From an uncultured Alphaproteobacteria bacterium (GTDB taxonomy: Bacteria > Pseudomonadota > Alphaproteobacteria > HIMB59), in NCBI GenBank assembly GCA_902621205.1, contig CACNLH010000006.1, positions 1 to 64,000 of the forward strand: a stretch of 64,000 bases of DNA. Direction: 5' to 3'. Below, piece by piece: positions 1 to 11,928 of the stretch; position 1 is the first letter of the stretch; each line of letters opens with the position of its first letter. Position numbers and translations under genes: made by a program. The notes under the pieces were generated by a model. It did no database searches, was not told the origin of the DNA, and saw only the letters and a program-made list of their open reading frames with translations.

Positions 1-1
1 G

Positions 2-502
2 TTTGATCCACACATTTGGCTAGACCCAGAAAATGCTAAAGAAATGGTTAAAATTATCCGAGACGAATTAATTAAAATAGATCCAGATGGTCAAAGACAA
101 TATTCAGTTAATACTGCAGGGGCAACATTGGAACTAGATAATTTAATCAATAGTGTAGAAAAAGAATTATCAAAAGATATTAGCTATATTGTATTTCACG
201 ATGCTTACCAATATTTTGAGAATAGATTTGGAGTAATTCCTGCTGGAGCATTGACTTTAAATCCAGATGTTTTACCAGGAGCTAAACAAATAGCAGATAT
301 ACAAGATGTTATAAATGACAAAGGTATTAAATGTATTTTTTCTGAACCTCAATATAATCCAAAAATAATTGAAACTATCGGGAATGATATGAAAATTTCT
401 ACTGGTGTAATGGATCCTTTGGGAGCTTATATAGATGCTGGACCTTCAATGTATAGTGATCTAATTAATGGAATTGCAAATTCAATTAAAGATTGTCACT
501 AA
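2..502 (+). CDS. znuA: Zinc ABC transporter substrate-binding protein (ZnuA-like), C-terminal part, truncated by window edge
   Basis: Frame is open from base 2 and reads FDPHIWLDPENAKEMV..., a HxWLDP motif typical of ZnuA/TroA cluster A-I proteins; later FSEPQYNPKIIETI... Confidence 0.8.
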   Translation, partial: FDPHIWLDPENAKEMVKIIRDELIKIDPDGQRQYSVNTAGATLELDNLINSVEKELSKDISYIVFHDAYQYFENRFGVIPAGALTLNPDVLPGAKQIADIQDVINDKGIKCIFSEPQYNPKIIETIGNDMKISTGVMDPLGAYIDAGPSMYSDLINGIANSIKDCH

Positions 503-581
503 TAAAATTTGAAATAAGTTTCAGAAAATTGAAATATACATAGAAACTTAAAGGCTAAAAAAAAACTAATTTACATGTCTT

Positions 582-610
582 TCTTATAGGCATTTTATAT
601 GCCTATGAGA
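582..610. repeat. 12-bp imperfect inverted repeat TCTTATAGGCAT-tttat-ATGCCTATGAGA
   Basis: Read directly: one mismatch (G-U compatible) in 12 bp; the right arm contains the ATG of the small ORF at 599. Confidence 0.6.
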
Positions 611-763
611 AAAATTAAAAATAAAGTTTGTAATCTTAGAATAAAAAGACTTGTCGAGGAAAAATATTATCCAATATCATTTATTGATAGAGTAAATGTT
701 ATTTATCAATTGAACTCTCAAAAAAAAAATAAAGTGAATGTCACTAACATGAGTAAGCCTTGA
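599..763 (+). CDS. Possible 54-aa basic small protein
   Basis: ORF MPMRKIKNKVCNLRIKRLVEEKYYPISFIDRVNVIYQLNSQKKNKVNVTNMSKP; no clear SD; start codon inside an inverted repeat. Confidence 0.3.
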   Translation: MPMRKIKNKVCNLRIKRLVEEKYYPISFIDRVNVIYQLNSQKKNKVNVTNMSKP

Positions 764-880
764 TACAGCTAACTAAACAAAGTTATTTAAAACTCATTTC
801 AATCTAATAGTGCTATTTTGTCTTTAATTTTTATCCTGAAAGTATTGATAAATAATGAAATTTAACATAGTTTAAGTCTG

Positions 881-1297
881 ATGAACTTATCAAACGCTTG
901 TAAAAAAGACATTGATGTAGTCTTAGAAAATTGTGGCTGGAGACAGACCAAACAGAGAGTGGTGCTTTTAAAGTCAATTTTTGATGGAAATCATAAACAT
1001 TTTTCTATTAATCAAATTAATGAAATTTTAAAAGACAATAGAAGTTATTTTTCTCTGACTACTCTTTATGAAAATCTAAATACCCTTGTTGATAAAGGAT
1101 ATTTAAAACAAATCGTTGTTGATAAACAATCATTTTACGACACTAATACTACCGATCACATACATGTTTATAATCAAGAAGAAAACCGAATCTATGATTA
1201 TGACGATTGCAAAGAGCTTCACAAAGATCTTCCTATACCAGCTTGCTTATCACTTCTTGAAGAATATTCACTAGTTATAAATTTAAAAAAAAAGTAA
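881..1297 (+). CDS. Fur-family transcriptional regulator, Irr-like
   Basis: Fur fold with FSLTTLYENLNTLVDKGYLKQI; FYDTNTTDHIHVYN resembles the Irr FDTNTSDHHHFF region; no CxxC pair. Confidence 0.8.
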   Translation: MNLSNACKKDIDVVLENCGWRQTKQRVVLLKSIFDGNHKHFSINQINEILKDNRSYFSLTTLYENLNTLVDKGYLKQIVVDKQSFYDTNTTDHIHVYNQEENRIYDYDDCKELHKDLPIPACLSLLEEYSLVINLKKK

Positions 1298-1402
1298 ATT
1301 TTTAATCTGTAGTTCATTTCAGAAATAGTTTTTTTTTATTCATTTGTAACATTCATTTTTTTTTGTATTTAGATTTTTTCAATTCGAGATTAGTAATATG
1401 AT

Positions 1403-2404
1403 ATGAAAAATTTAATTTCTTTTTTAATAAAGATTTTAGTAATTAATTTCTTTATTGGTTTTAGTGGTGCACATGCGGATGATTTATTAAAAATTTACTC
1501 AGAAAGACAACCAATGTTAATTGAACCTCTTTTAAATGAATTTGAGAGTCAAACTGGTATTGATGTTGAATGGATATATTCCAAGAAAGGCTTAGTTCAA
1601 AAAATTATTTTAGAAAAAGATAAGCCTGTAGCTGACGTATTCTTAGCATCAGATATATCAAGATTAATTGATGTAGCTGAAGCAGGAGCCTCAATTAAAA
1701 TTAATAATACTTCTGCTGTGCCCTCTCATCTCCAAAGTGATAATTGGATAGGCCTTACTCAAAGAGCAAGGATTATATACGTGAATAAAGATTTAGGTCT
1801 TAATGATATTACTTATGAGGATTTAGTATCTGAAAAATATAAAGGAAGAATATGTACAAGATCTGGTTTTCACCCATATAATGTTTCATTGTTTGCATCT
1901 TTGATGGCTCATCATGGTGAGGAGTGGTTAGAGAATTATTTGATTAATTTAAAAGTAAATTTAGCTAGAAAACCTCAGGGTAACGACAGAGACCAAGTCA
2001 AAGCAATATATGCAGGGGTTTGTGATTTAAGTATCGGCAACCATTATTATTATTTCAAGATGCTCAATAATGAAGAACAAAAGATATGGCTAGAGAAAGC
2101 AACAATTGTTTTTCCTAACCAAAAGGATAGAGGAACTCATGTTAATATTTCTGGTATAGCTTTACTTAAAGAAAGTTCTAGAGAAAAATCTGAAAAACTT
2201 TTGGATTTCTTAGTTAGTCAAAAAGCTCAGGCCATATACGCAAATGACAATAATGAATTTCCTGTTTCACCCGATGTACCTTTATCAGATGGTGTGAATG
2301 AATTAGCAGGAGGTGCTAAGTTTGACAATATTGATTTATTAAAAATAGCTGAAAATCGAAAAGCTGTTATTAATATTTTAAACAAAATAAATTACGACGA
2401 GTAG
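1403..2404 (+). CDS. Fe(3+) ABC transporter substrate-binding protein (FutA/FbpA-like)
   Basis: Signal peptide, LLKIYSERQPMLIEPLLNEFESQTGIDVEW, SIGNHYYYFKML, PNQKDRGTHVNISGIALLKESS motifs. Confidence 0.88.
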   Translation: MKNLISFLIKILVINFFIGFSGAHADDLLKIYSERQPMLIEPLLNEFESQTGIDVEWIYSKKGLVQKIILEKDKPVADVFLASDISRLIDVAEAGASIKINNTSAVPSHLQSDNWIGLTQRARIIYVNKDLGLNDITYEDLVSEKYKGRICTRSGFHPYNVSLFASLMAHHGEEWLENYLINLKVNLARKPQGNDRDQVKAIYAGVCDLSIGNHYYYFKMLNNEEQKIWLEKATIVFPNQKDRGTHVNISGIALLKESSREKSEKLLDFLVSQKAQAIYANDNNEFPVSPDVPLSDGVNELAGGAKFDNIDLLKIAENRKAVINILNKINYDE

Positions 2405-2448
2405 TAGATTTTTTATATTTCAAAGGTTGGTCGCTTCAAATAGGCCCG

Positions 2449-2478
2449 ATGCACCTCATTGGTTAGGGTGCATTTTTC
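2449..2478 (+). terminator. Rho-independent terminator after the iron-binding protein gene
   Basis: ATGCACC-11 nt-GGTGCAT stem followed by a T-tract. Confidence 0.7.
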
Positions 2479-2546
2479 ATAAATGAATGTGAAATTGTAG
2501 CAATCGCTTCAGTTGAATAAATAATCTTTATAACTAAAATTTGCTT

Positions 2547-3752
2547 ATGAATAATTCTGAAATACTCAGTGTTTTATTAAATTCTGATAAAGAATTAATA
2601 ATTTATAGAAACTCAGATAAAAATAATTTCGAAATATATACGGATTTTGCTGAAAAAGTTAATTTAAATATAGGTAATTTAGATAAGTTTTTAAATAAAT
2701 TAGAGCGATTTAAATCAAATAAACCCTATGATTGTTATATTGGCTTCTTCGGTTATGAATTACTTTGTAAGAATATTAATTTAAAAGTAAACAAAGATAA
2801 TTCATCTTTTCCTGAGGGAGTTTTTTTTCGACCACAAACTAAAATAATCTTAGATAAACAAGTTAAAATTGTAACCAAATCTAAATCAAAATTACTAAAA
2901 GACCTTAAAGCTTTAAATAAAACTACTTTTTCAAATAGCAATAAAATATCTGTAAGTCCAAACGTCCAAGTATATGAAAAAATCTTTAATAAATTTAAAA
3001 AAAATATAAGGGCTGGTGAAACCTATCAAATAAAAATTGCTCAAAAATATTCGAACAAAAAAGATTTAGATGTAGTGAATTTATTTTTCAATTTGATGAA
3101 GAAAAATCTTAGTCCAGAGTCTTTTTGTATTAGAACAAATGATTTTAATATAATTAGTTGCTCTCCTGAAAACCTTTTTAAGGTAAAAGGAAAAAAAATA
3201 ATCACCTCCCCAATAGCAGGAACAGTAAGTAGAGATAAGGTAAAATCAACAAAAGAGGCTAGAAAGTTTTTTGAAAATAATCAAAAAGAGGACAAAGAAC
3301 ATAATATGATTGTTGACTTAGAAAGAAATGATTTAAGTCGTATAACTAAGGCAAACACTGTCAAAATTCAAAATTTAAAATTTGTTCAAAAATACCAATA
3401 TATTTTCCACAATGTCTCTGAAATTTCAGGAACACTTCTTGATAATGTAAGGTTATCTGCAGTGATTAAGGCGATGATGCCCGGTGGCTCAGTTATAGGT
3501 TGTCCAAAAATTAATACTTTAAAATTACTCAATAAAGAGGAGAAAGAACCAAGAAGAATTTATACTGGTTCTTTTGGTTACTATCGCTCTAAAGAGGATA
3601 TGAGTTTTAACATAATAATTAGATCTATTTTAAATTTTCAAAAAAATAATGAGGTATTTGCTGCTAGTGGTGTGATTTTAGATAGTACTGCAAAAAATGA
3701 ATACCATGAAAATTACTTAAAAGCTAAATCGTTATTGGATTTATTAAAATGA
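2547..3752 (+). CDS. pabB: Aminodeoxychorismate synthase component I
   Basis: Chorismate-binding motifs ITSPIAGTVSRD, EHNMIVDLERNDLSRI, MMPGGSVIGCPKINTLKLL; directly followed by pabA. Start taken as ATG 2547; the ORF track uses an upstream TTG. Confidence 0.88.
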   Translation: MNNSEILSVLLNSDKELIIYRNSDKNNFEIYTDFAEKVNLNIGNLDKFLNKLERFKSNKPYDCYIGFFGYELLCKNINLKVNKDNSSFPEGVFFRPQTKIILDKQVKIVTKSKSKLLKDLKALNKTTFSNSNKISVSPNVQVYEKIFNKFKKNIRAGETYQIKIAQKYSNKKDLDVVNLFFNLMKKNLSPESFCIRTNDFNIISCSPENLFKVKGKKIITSPIAGTVSRDKVKSTKEARKFFENNQKEDKEHNMIVDLERNDLSRITKANTVKIQNLKFVQKYQYIFHNVSEISGTLLDNVRLSAVIKAMMPGGSVIGCPKINTLKLLNKEEKEPRRIYTGSFGYYRSKEDMSFNIIIRSILNFQKNNEVFAASGVILDSTAKNEYHENYLKAKSLLDLLK

Positions 3753-4315
3753 ACTTACTTTTAATTGACCACGAAGACTCCTTTACTTATAACCTGGCAC
3801 ATTTGTTATCAGGATTTGGTAATTTAGAAGTAAAAAATTTTTATGACATTAAAGAAAAATCTATAAAAAAATCTGACATCATTATTTTTTCTCCAGGACC
3901 AGGGAAGCCCTCAGATTACCCAGTATCACTTGATATTTATAATAATTATAAATCAAAGAAAAAAATAATTGGTATTTGTCTTGGTTTTCAACTTATTGCT
4001 AATGGAGAGGGCGGAACTATTTCTAAGCAAGAAAAAATATTTCATGGTTATCAGACTTATATTAGAACGAATTCAAAAAGTTTAAGATTTCCTAATAATG
4101 CTTTATATCAAGTAGGTAGATACCATTCTTTAAAACTAAAAGAGCCATTTAATTCCTCTTCAATGCATATTACAATGAGATGTGAAGAAACTAATGTTGC
4201 AATGTGTTTGGAAAGTCATAAATATGATATTTGTGGTTTACAATTTCACCCAGACTCGTTTTTGACTCCAAATGGCAAACAATTTATTCGAAAAATCATT
4301 CAATATAAAAAATAA
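3749..4315 (+). CDS. pabA: Aminodeoxychorismate synthase glutamine amidotransferase component
   Basis: Class I GATase: LLIDHEDSFTYNLAHLL, SPGPGKPSDYP, GICLGFQLIA, LQFHPDSF. Confidence 0.9.
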   Translation: MNLLLIDHEDSFTYNLAHLLSGFGNLEVKNFYDIKEKSIKKSDIIIFSPGPGKPSDYPVSLDIYNNYKSKKKIIGICLGFQLIANGEGGTISKQEKIFHGYQTYIRTNSKSLRFPNNALYQVGRYHSLKLKEPFNSSSMHITMRCEETNVAMCLESHKYDICGLQFHPDSFLTPNGKQFIRKIIQYKK

Positions 4316-5051
4316 TTCATATTACTCCTCACAATTTAAGCCACTGTGGGGTCAAAAAGGTGTTTTTACATCCATACCTGTAATTGGAAAAACACCAAGG
4401 TTAATAGGTTTAAATAAATATTTGAGAACTTTTAACACAACATGTCGGGATTATAAATTTGCTACCAAAATAGATTTAAACATTATCAGAAGTTTAGTAG
4501 GAGCGGATTTAAAGAAAATCAAAAATTTTAATCACTTATTGAGAATAGCAACTAATGGAACAACATTATCAATTTCGTTTAGAAAGAGAACAACAACTAA
4601 AGACAGTGTCATTGGATTTATAAAAAAATACAAAAGAAGAGACTTTAAAAATAAAAACTTATTTTACAAAAAATTATTAAAATTCATGAGTGAAATAAAT
4701 TACTCTGAAAATGAAATTATATTACTAAGAGACGATGAAATAACAGAAGGAGCAGTCACAAATTTAGTTTTTGTAAAGAGAGATAAAATTTATATTCCCA
4801 AAACTGGGTATTATCATGGAAATACATTGAAGCTTATTGAAGAAATATCAAAATCGAAATTTATTAAAAGAAAAATTTTATTAGAGGATCTAAAAGAATA
4901 CAGTGAGATATTATCGATTGGCTCTGGTAGAGGTATTACCTCAATAAAAAAAATTCAAAGTGTTTTATGGAAGAGAGCGTCTACAAAATATTTTCAAAAA
5001 TTAAAAAAAGATTATGAAACTATGATAAAAAGGAATTATTATGAAATTTAA
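4272..5051 (+). CDS. pabC: Aminotransferase class IV, probable aminodeoxychorismate lyase (start uncertain, overlaps pabA)
   Basis: DDEITEGAVTNLVFVKRDKIYIPKTG and SEILSIGSGRGITSI class IV motifs; position in pab/fol operon. Confidence 0.75.
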   Translation: MANNLFEKSFNIKNNSYYSSQFKPLWGQKGVFTSIPVIGKTPRLIGLNKYLRTFNTTCRDYKFATKIDLNIIRSLVGADLKKIKNFNHLLRIATNGTTLSISFRKRTTTKDSVIGFIKKYKRRDFKNKNLFYKKLLKFMSEINYSENEIILLRDDEITEGAVTNLVFVKRDKIYIPKTGYYHGNTLKLIEEISKSKFIKRKILLEDLKEYSEILSIGSGRGITSIKKIQSVLWKRASTKYFQKLKKDYETMIKRNYYEI

Positions 5052-5856
5052 TCAACATTCCTTTGCTTTGAAAAAGCCTTTACTAGTAGGTATATGTAAT
5101 TTTACACCTGACTCATTTAGTGATGGGGGAAAAACATTTTCACGATCTACTGCATTGAAACATATAAATGCAATGGTTAAAGATGGTGCACAAATTATTG
5201 ATATTGGTGCTGAAAGCACTAGACCAAATAGCGAGCCAATTACATATATTGAAGAAATAAATCGTTTATCCAAAATCTTACCATATTTAAACTATAAGAA
5301 ATACCTTGTCTCTGTGGACTCGTATAAAATTGAGTCCCAAGAGTATGCACTGAAAAAAGGTGCCCATATCATTAATGATATTAATGGAGGATCAGAAGAG
5401 CTATTTAAACTTATAAAGAAATATAACGCAGGACTTTTCTTAATGCACAAAAGAGGAACACCAAAGGAAATGCAAAAAAAACTTAATTCCAGAGTAAATA
5501 TGGTAAGAGAATTTGATTATTTTATTAAAAAAAGATTGAAAATACTTAATAAAATGAAGATTAATCTCAAAAAGGTATGGTTTGATCCTGGTATAGGATT
5601 TGGCAAAACACTAAATCAAAATTTACAATTAATGAAATCTTTGAAGAAATTCAGTAGTGCAAATATCCAAGTATTATTGGGATCCTCACGAAAAAGTTGG
5701 ATAAATCATATTGATACATCAAATGCTGATGAAAGGATTGGAGGATCTTTAGCTTCTGTGGCGCATGCTCTCAAACAAAATATTCACACATATAGAATTC
5801 ATGATGTCAAAGAGACAAATCAAATGATAAAAGTTTTGAAAGCATTAAATAAATGA
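5041..5856 (+). CDS. folP: Dihydropteroate synthase
   Basis: VGICNFTPDSFSDGG, IDIGAESTRPNSEPI, SVDSYK, FDPGIGFGKT, LLGSSRKSWI, RIHDVKE. Confidence 0.95.
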   Translation: MKFNQHSFALKKPLLVGICNFTPDSFSDGGKTFSRSTALKHINAMVKDGAQIIDIGAESTRPNSEPITYIEEINRLSKILPYLNYKKYLVSVDSYKIESQEYALKKGAHIINDINGGSEELFKLIKKYNAGLFLMHKRGTPKEMQKKLNSRVNMVREFDYFIKKRLKILNKMKINLKKVWFDPGIGFGKTLNQNLQLMKSLKKFSSANIQVLLGSSRKSWINHIDTSNADERIGGSLASVAHALKQNIHTYRIHDVKETNQMIKVLKALNK

Positions 5857-6200
5857 AATTTTTTATCGAAATAGAAGAGCTAAAAGTTGACACAATCATT
5901 GGGGTGTTCGAAGAAGAAAGGTTAAAACCCCAAACTATATTAATAAGTATAAAATGCCAGATAGACATTGATCATAATCAAGATCTTGACAATGTTGAAA
6001 ATGTTACAAGTTATTCAGATATCAAAAATGAAATAATTAAATTTGTTGCAGCCTCTCAATATAAAACATTGGAAAAATTAATTACAGATCTTAAAAAACA
6101 ACTAGATGATAAGTTTCCAATTCAAATAGAAAAATTAGAAATAAATAAAATTGAGATTGCTAAAAAATATAATGCAAAAAAAGTTAGCGTATCGATATAA
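5853..6200 (+). CDS. folB: Dihydroneopterin aldolase
   Basis: FolB-like IEIEELKVDTIIGVFEEERLKPQTILISI, SYSDI; between folP and folK. Confidence 0.85.
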   Translation: MKFFIEIEELKVDTIIGVFEEERLKPQTILISIKCQIDIDHNQDLDNVENVTSYSDIKNEIIKFVAASQYKTLEKLITDLKKQLDDKFPIQIEKLEINKIEIAKKYNAKKVSVSI

Positions 6201-6699
6201 ATCATATATTGCTATCGGATCAAATATAGGCAATTGGAGAAGTAATTTTAACAGTGCATTAAATTTAATGAATAAATTTGGTCATGTTAAAAAGGTTAGT
6301 AGAGTTTATTTTACCAAGCCTTTTGGTTTAACCGCCCAAAAATATTTTCATAATGCTGCCTTTTTATTTCTCACTAATTTATTTTTTAATGAGCTATTTA
6401 TAAAAATGAACGCTGTAGAAAAGCTGATAAAAAAAAATAAACTTCTAGAGAATGGGCCAAGAAGAATTGATTTAGATCTTATTCAATTCGAAAACTTGAA
6501 AGTTAAAAATCATTTAATATCAATTCCTCATCCTTCCTCACATTTAAGAGATTTTGTTATACAGCCAGTATTAGACCTCAATCCTAATTTTATTGATTTA
6601 AAAACCCAATATACTTACAAAAGACTCATAAATAACTTAGAGGAACGATTTATTATTAAGAAATCTCGTCAAACCCAAGATTATCAAGGATTTTTTTAA
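6151..6699 (+). CDS. folK: 2-amino-4-hydroxy-6-hydroxymethyldihydropteridine diphosphokinase (start likely downstream of 6151)
   Basis: SYIAIGSNIGNW, NGPRRIDLDLIQFENLKV, IPHPSSHLRDFVIQPVLDLNP. Confidence 0.92.
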   Translation: MRLLKNIMQKKLAYRYKSYIAIGSNIGNWRSNFNSALNLMNKFGHVKKVSRVYFTKPFGLTAQKYFHNAAFLFLTNLFFNELFIKMNAVEKLIKKNKLLENGPRRIDLDLIQFENLKVKNHLISIPHPSSHLRDFVIQPVLDLNPNFIDLKTQYTYKRLINNLEERFIIKKSRQTQDYQGFF

Positions 6700-7318
6700 G
6701 CTTTTCCTCATCCACACTATTAGATTGTTTTAAGCCTGTTGAAATGTCAATTCCATGAGGAGATATTGTTTTAATTGCCTCTTTTATGTTATCTATATTT
6801 ATTCCCCCACCAAGGTAGAGAGGTTTCGCAAAGATCTTTAATTGATTGATTTGTTTTTCACATTCCACAAGAGATTTTTTTTCAATAGTATCTTTTCTGT
6901 AAATATTTAAATCATAATAAAAACTACTTATATTATTTAAAATCTCTTCAAAGAAATTATAGTCAAAATTCTCATAATTTACCGAAATTGAAATTTTTGC
7001 ATCTGTTTTATTATTCAGCAATTCAATTTCTTCATTTTTATATTGATTAGATATGCAAACCTCTTTTATTGCTACATCATTTACGATACTAATTACTTCT
7101 TGTATCTGTATATTTCCAATCAATAAAATTGGATTTAATTTTAAATTGTAGGATGCAATAGTCAGTTCTTGAATTTCTTTAGTACTAAGTGTATTTGGGC
7201 CATATAAGTAATCACTTACAAGGCCCACCCTACTTACAGAGTACTTTTGAATTACTTCTAAAGATTTTTGATCTGTAATACCACAAACTTTAAGTTGGAT
7301 ATTACCATAATTGAACAT
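6656..7318 (-). CDS. trpF: Phosphoribosylanthranilate isomerase, divergent
   Basis: LKVCGITDQKSLEVI N-terminus and YLGGGINIDNIKEAIKTISPHGIDISTGLK C-terminus; central motifs degenerate. Confidence 0.75.
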   Translation of the reverse strand: MFNYGNIQLKVCGITDQKSLEVIQKYSVSRVGLVSDYLYGPNTLSTKEIQELTIASYNLKLNPILLIGNIQIQEVISIVNDVAIKEVCISNQYKNEEIELLNNKTDAKISISVNYENFDYNFFEEILNNISSFYYDLNIYRKDTIEKKSLVECEKQINQLKIFAKPLYLGGGINIDNIKEAIKTISPHGIDISTGLKQSNSVDEEKLKKILDNLGFDEIS

Positions 7319-7321
7319 TAA

Positions 7322-9484
<2,163 letters not shown>

Positions 9485-9578
9485 CTACTTAATTAATATT
9501 GAAGTCATTAAAATTTAACCTGTAAGTAAGTCAACAATACGAATTGTCTCTGTTAATAATTTACAAAAATCCTTGAAA

Positions 9579-10223
9579 TTATTTGCTTTTAAAGAACTGG
9601 TTATACAAAATGTAGGCAGCAAACATTCCAATAACTTGACAACTAATAAAAAATATTACAGTGGAGGGATTGATACCCGTAAATGACTCAGTAAACATTC
9701 TAGCAATTGTTACAGCCGGATTTGCAAAACTTGTAGATGATGTAAATATAAGTGCTGCTGTAATATAAATACCAACATTAAATGAAACTACATTTTTACC
9801 ATCTGCTCTAGATAAAAGTATGACCAATAATAATCCAGTTGCAGCAAAAAATTCGGAAATATATATATTTGCCCCACTTCTTATATTTGAAGAAATCTCA
9901 ATTACATTTAATCCAAAAATATAATTAGCAAAAAGTGTGCCTAGTACAGCTGCAATGATTTGTATTAGTATATAAAGAAATAAATCCCTAGAACTCAATT
10001 CTTTTTGTAAGAAAAATATAATTGAAACAATAGGATTAAAATGAGCTCCAGAAAAATTTGCAAATATTCTAATTATAAAAATTAGTGTGCAACCTATTAC
10101 AACAGCATGACTAAATAAAATTACCATTTGATCATTCGTATATTGCTGTCCTGCTATGCCAGATCCAACAATTGATACTAATAAAATAAATGTGCCTATA
10201 AATTCAGATATGTATTTTTGCAT
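9579..10223 (-). CDS. MIP/aquaporin family channel
   Basis: Two NPA-type motifs: SGAHFNPIVS (NPI variant) and SFANPAVTIARMF; six predicted TM segments. Confidence 0.85.
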   Translation of the reverse strand: MQKYISEFIGTFILLVSIVGSGIAGQQYTNDQMVILFSHAVVIGCTLIFIIRIFANFSGAHFNPIVSIIFFLQKELSSRDLFLYILIQIIAAVLGTLFANYIFGLNVIEISSNIRSGANIYISEFFAATGLLLVILLSRADGKNVVSFNVGIYITAALIFTSSTSFANPAVTIARMFTESFTGINPSTVIFFISCQVIGMFAAYILYNQFFKSK

Positions 10224-10262
10224 TTTTAAAGTCTTAATGTATCATTGCTAAGTTTTAAAGAA

Positions 10263-10568
10263 ATGTATTATGAATTTTTAGTTACATACCTTGATGCACC
10301 ATTTCTATTGCTATCTGCTGTAACCACTGGTTTGATAATTCGTATTTTTTATAAACAGTATATGAATACAAAGCTACCAATGAGGGTAGTTATTTCTATA
10401 GCTCTTTTTCTTATTAATGCGATTATTTTAGTTCCTGGAATTGTCTTTTTATATAGATGGGTAATGTTATGTGGTTTTTACCAACCAAGCGGCGTTTTTG
10501 AAACAGGGTATGGTTGTAGTGGGGACGTTTTTAGTCTACTTGTTCCAGGGCTTTTTTTACTTTCGTAA
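10263..10568 (+). CDS. Uncharacterised small membrane protein
   Basis: ORF of about 101 aa from ATG 10263 with hydrophobic segments; 3' end overlaps the aminotransferase antisense. Confidence 0.5.
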   Translation: MYYEFLVTYLDAPFLLLSAVTTGLIIRIFYKQYMNTKLPMRVVISIALFLINAIILVPGIVFLYRWVMLCGFYQPSGVFETGYGCSGDVFSLLVPGLFLLS

Positions 10569-11844
10569 ACATTTCATCGACCTGATTTTCTTTAATTATT
10601 AAAGGTGGAGAAAAAGCAAGCGTATCTCCGTTAGCTCTTACCATTAAGCCAAGATCCCAAGCTTTTTTCATAGCTTCAAACCCTCTTGCACCAACAGCGT
10701 TACCTTTAGGCTCTAATTCGAGTGCAGCAATCACTCCTAAATTTCTAATATCGATTATATGTTTTGTTCCCTTCAGGCTATGAGCGGCTTCTTCAATAAT
10801 AGGAGCCATATGAGCAGCATTATCAAATAATCCCTCTTCTTGATAAATATCTAGTGTTGCTAAGGCTGCAGCGCAAGCAACAGGATGACCAGAGTAAGTA
10901 TATCCATGAAATAATTCTATTGGAGCATCTGCATTTTCCATCATTGACTCATAAATAAAGTCTTGAACTATGGTTGCACCCATAGGGATGGTGGCATTTG
11001 TAATGCCTTTTGCACATGAAATAATATCTGGTGTTACACCAAAAAACTCAGAGCCAGTTGCTTTTCCCATACGGCCAAAAGCTGTTACGACTTCATCAAA
11101 AATTAATAAAATGTCATGTTTTGTGCAGAGCTCTCTTAATCTTTTTAAGTATCCTTTAGGCGGAGGCAGCGCACCAGTTGATCCAGCAATTGGCTCAACA
11201 ATTACAGCTGCAATAGTTGATGCATCATGCAATTGAACAAGACGCTCTAAATCATCGGCAAGTTCTGCTCCATGTTCAGGTTCACCTTTTGAAAAAGCAT
11301 TTAATTTTAAATTGTGGGTATGGCGTAAATGGTCAACACCATTTAGCATTGATCCGAAGTACATTCTATTTTTTACCATACCACCTACACTTATTCCTCC
11401 AAAGCCCACACCATGATAACCTCTCTCGCGACCTATTAATCTAGTTTTAGATGAGTGTCCGCGTGCACGTTGATAAGCTAGCGCAATTTTCAATGCACTA
11501 TCTACTGCTTCAGATCCTGAATTAGAAAAGAAAACATGATTCATTCCTTCAGGAAAAATCTCTGCTAAACGATTAGCTAGTTCAAATTGTTTTGGATGTC
11601 CAAATTGAAAAGGCGGAGAGTAATCAAGATTTTCAATTTGTTTATTTACAGCTTCTTGAATTTTTTTTCTACCATGACCAGCGTTTACACACCAAAGCCC
11701 TGCAGTGCCATCTAAAATTTCTCGATTATCGTCACTAATAAAATGCATATCTTTAGCACCGACTATAATTCTTGGATCTTTCTTAAATACTTTGTTAGGA
11801 GTGAAAGGCATCCACAGCGGTTCTAAATTATTTGGCTTATTCAT
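10531..11844 (-). CDS. Class III aminotransferase, probable omega-amino acid (beta-alanine):pyruvate aminotransferase
   Basis: 437 aa; FFSNSGSEAVDSALKIALAYQ, GRERGYHGVGFGGISVGG, LLIFDEVVTAFGRMGK, PDIISCAKGITNATIPMGA. Confidence 0.88.
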   Translation of the reverse strand: MNKPNNLEPLWMPFTPNKVFKKDPRIIVGAKDMHFISDDNREILDGTAGLWCVNAGHGRKKIQEAVNKQIENLDYSPPFQFGHPKQFELANRLAEIFPEGMNHVFFSNSGSEAVDSALKIALAYQRARGHSSKTRLIGRERGYHGVGFGGISVGGMVKNRMYFGSMLNGVDHLRHTHNLKLNAFSKGEPEHGAELADDLERLVQLHDASTIAAVIVEPIAGSTGALPPPKGYLKRLRELCTKHDILLIFDEVVTAFGRMGKATGSEFFGVTPDIISCAKGITNATIPMGATIVQDFIYESMMENADAPIELFHGYTYSGHPVACAAALATLDIYQEEGLFDNAAHMAPIIEEAAHSLKGTKHIIDIRNLGVIAALELEPKGNAVGARGFEAMKKAWDLGLMVRANGDTLAFSPPLIIKENQVDEMFTKVKKALEQVD

Positions 11845-11928
11845 TTTCTCTCTTGATTTTAATAAAGATACATTATTCCCTCACAATTGCTTCAGCAAGG
11901 GTAATAATGTCATCTTTTAGGGTAGGGA

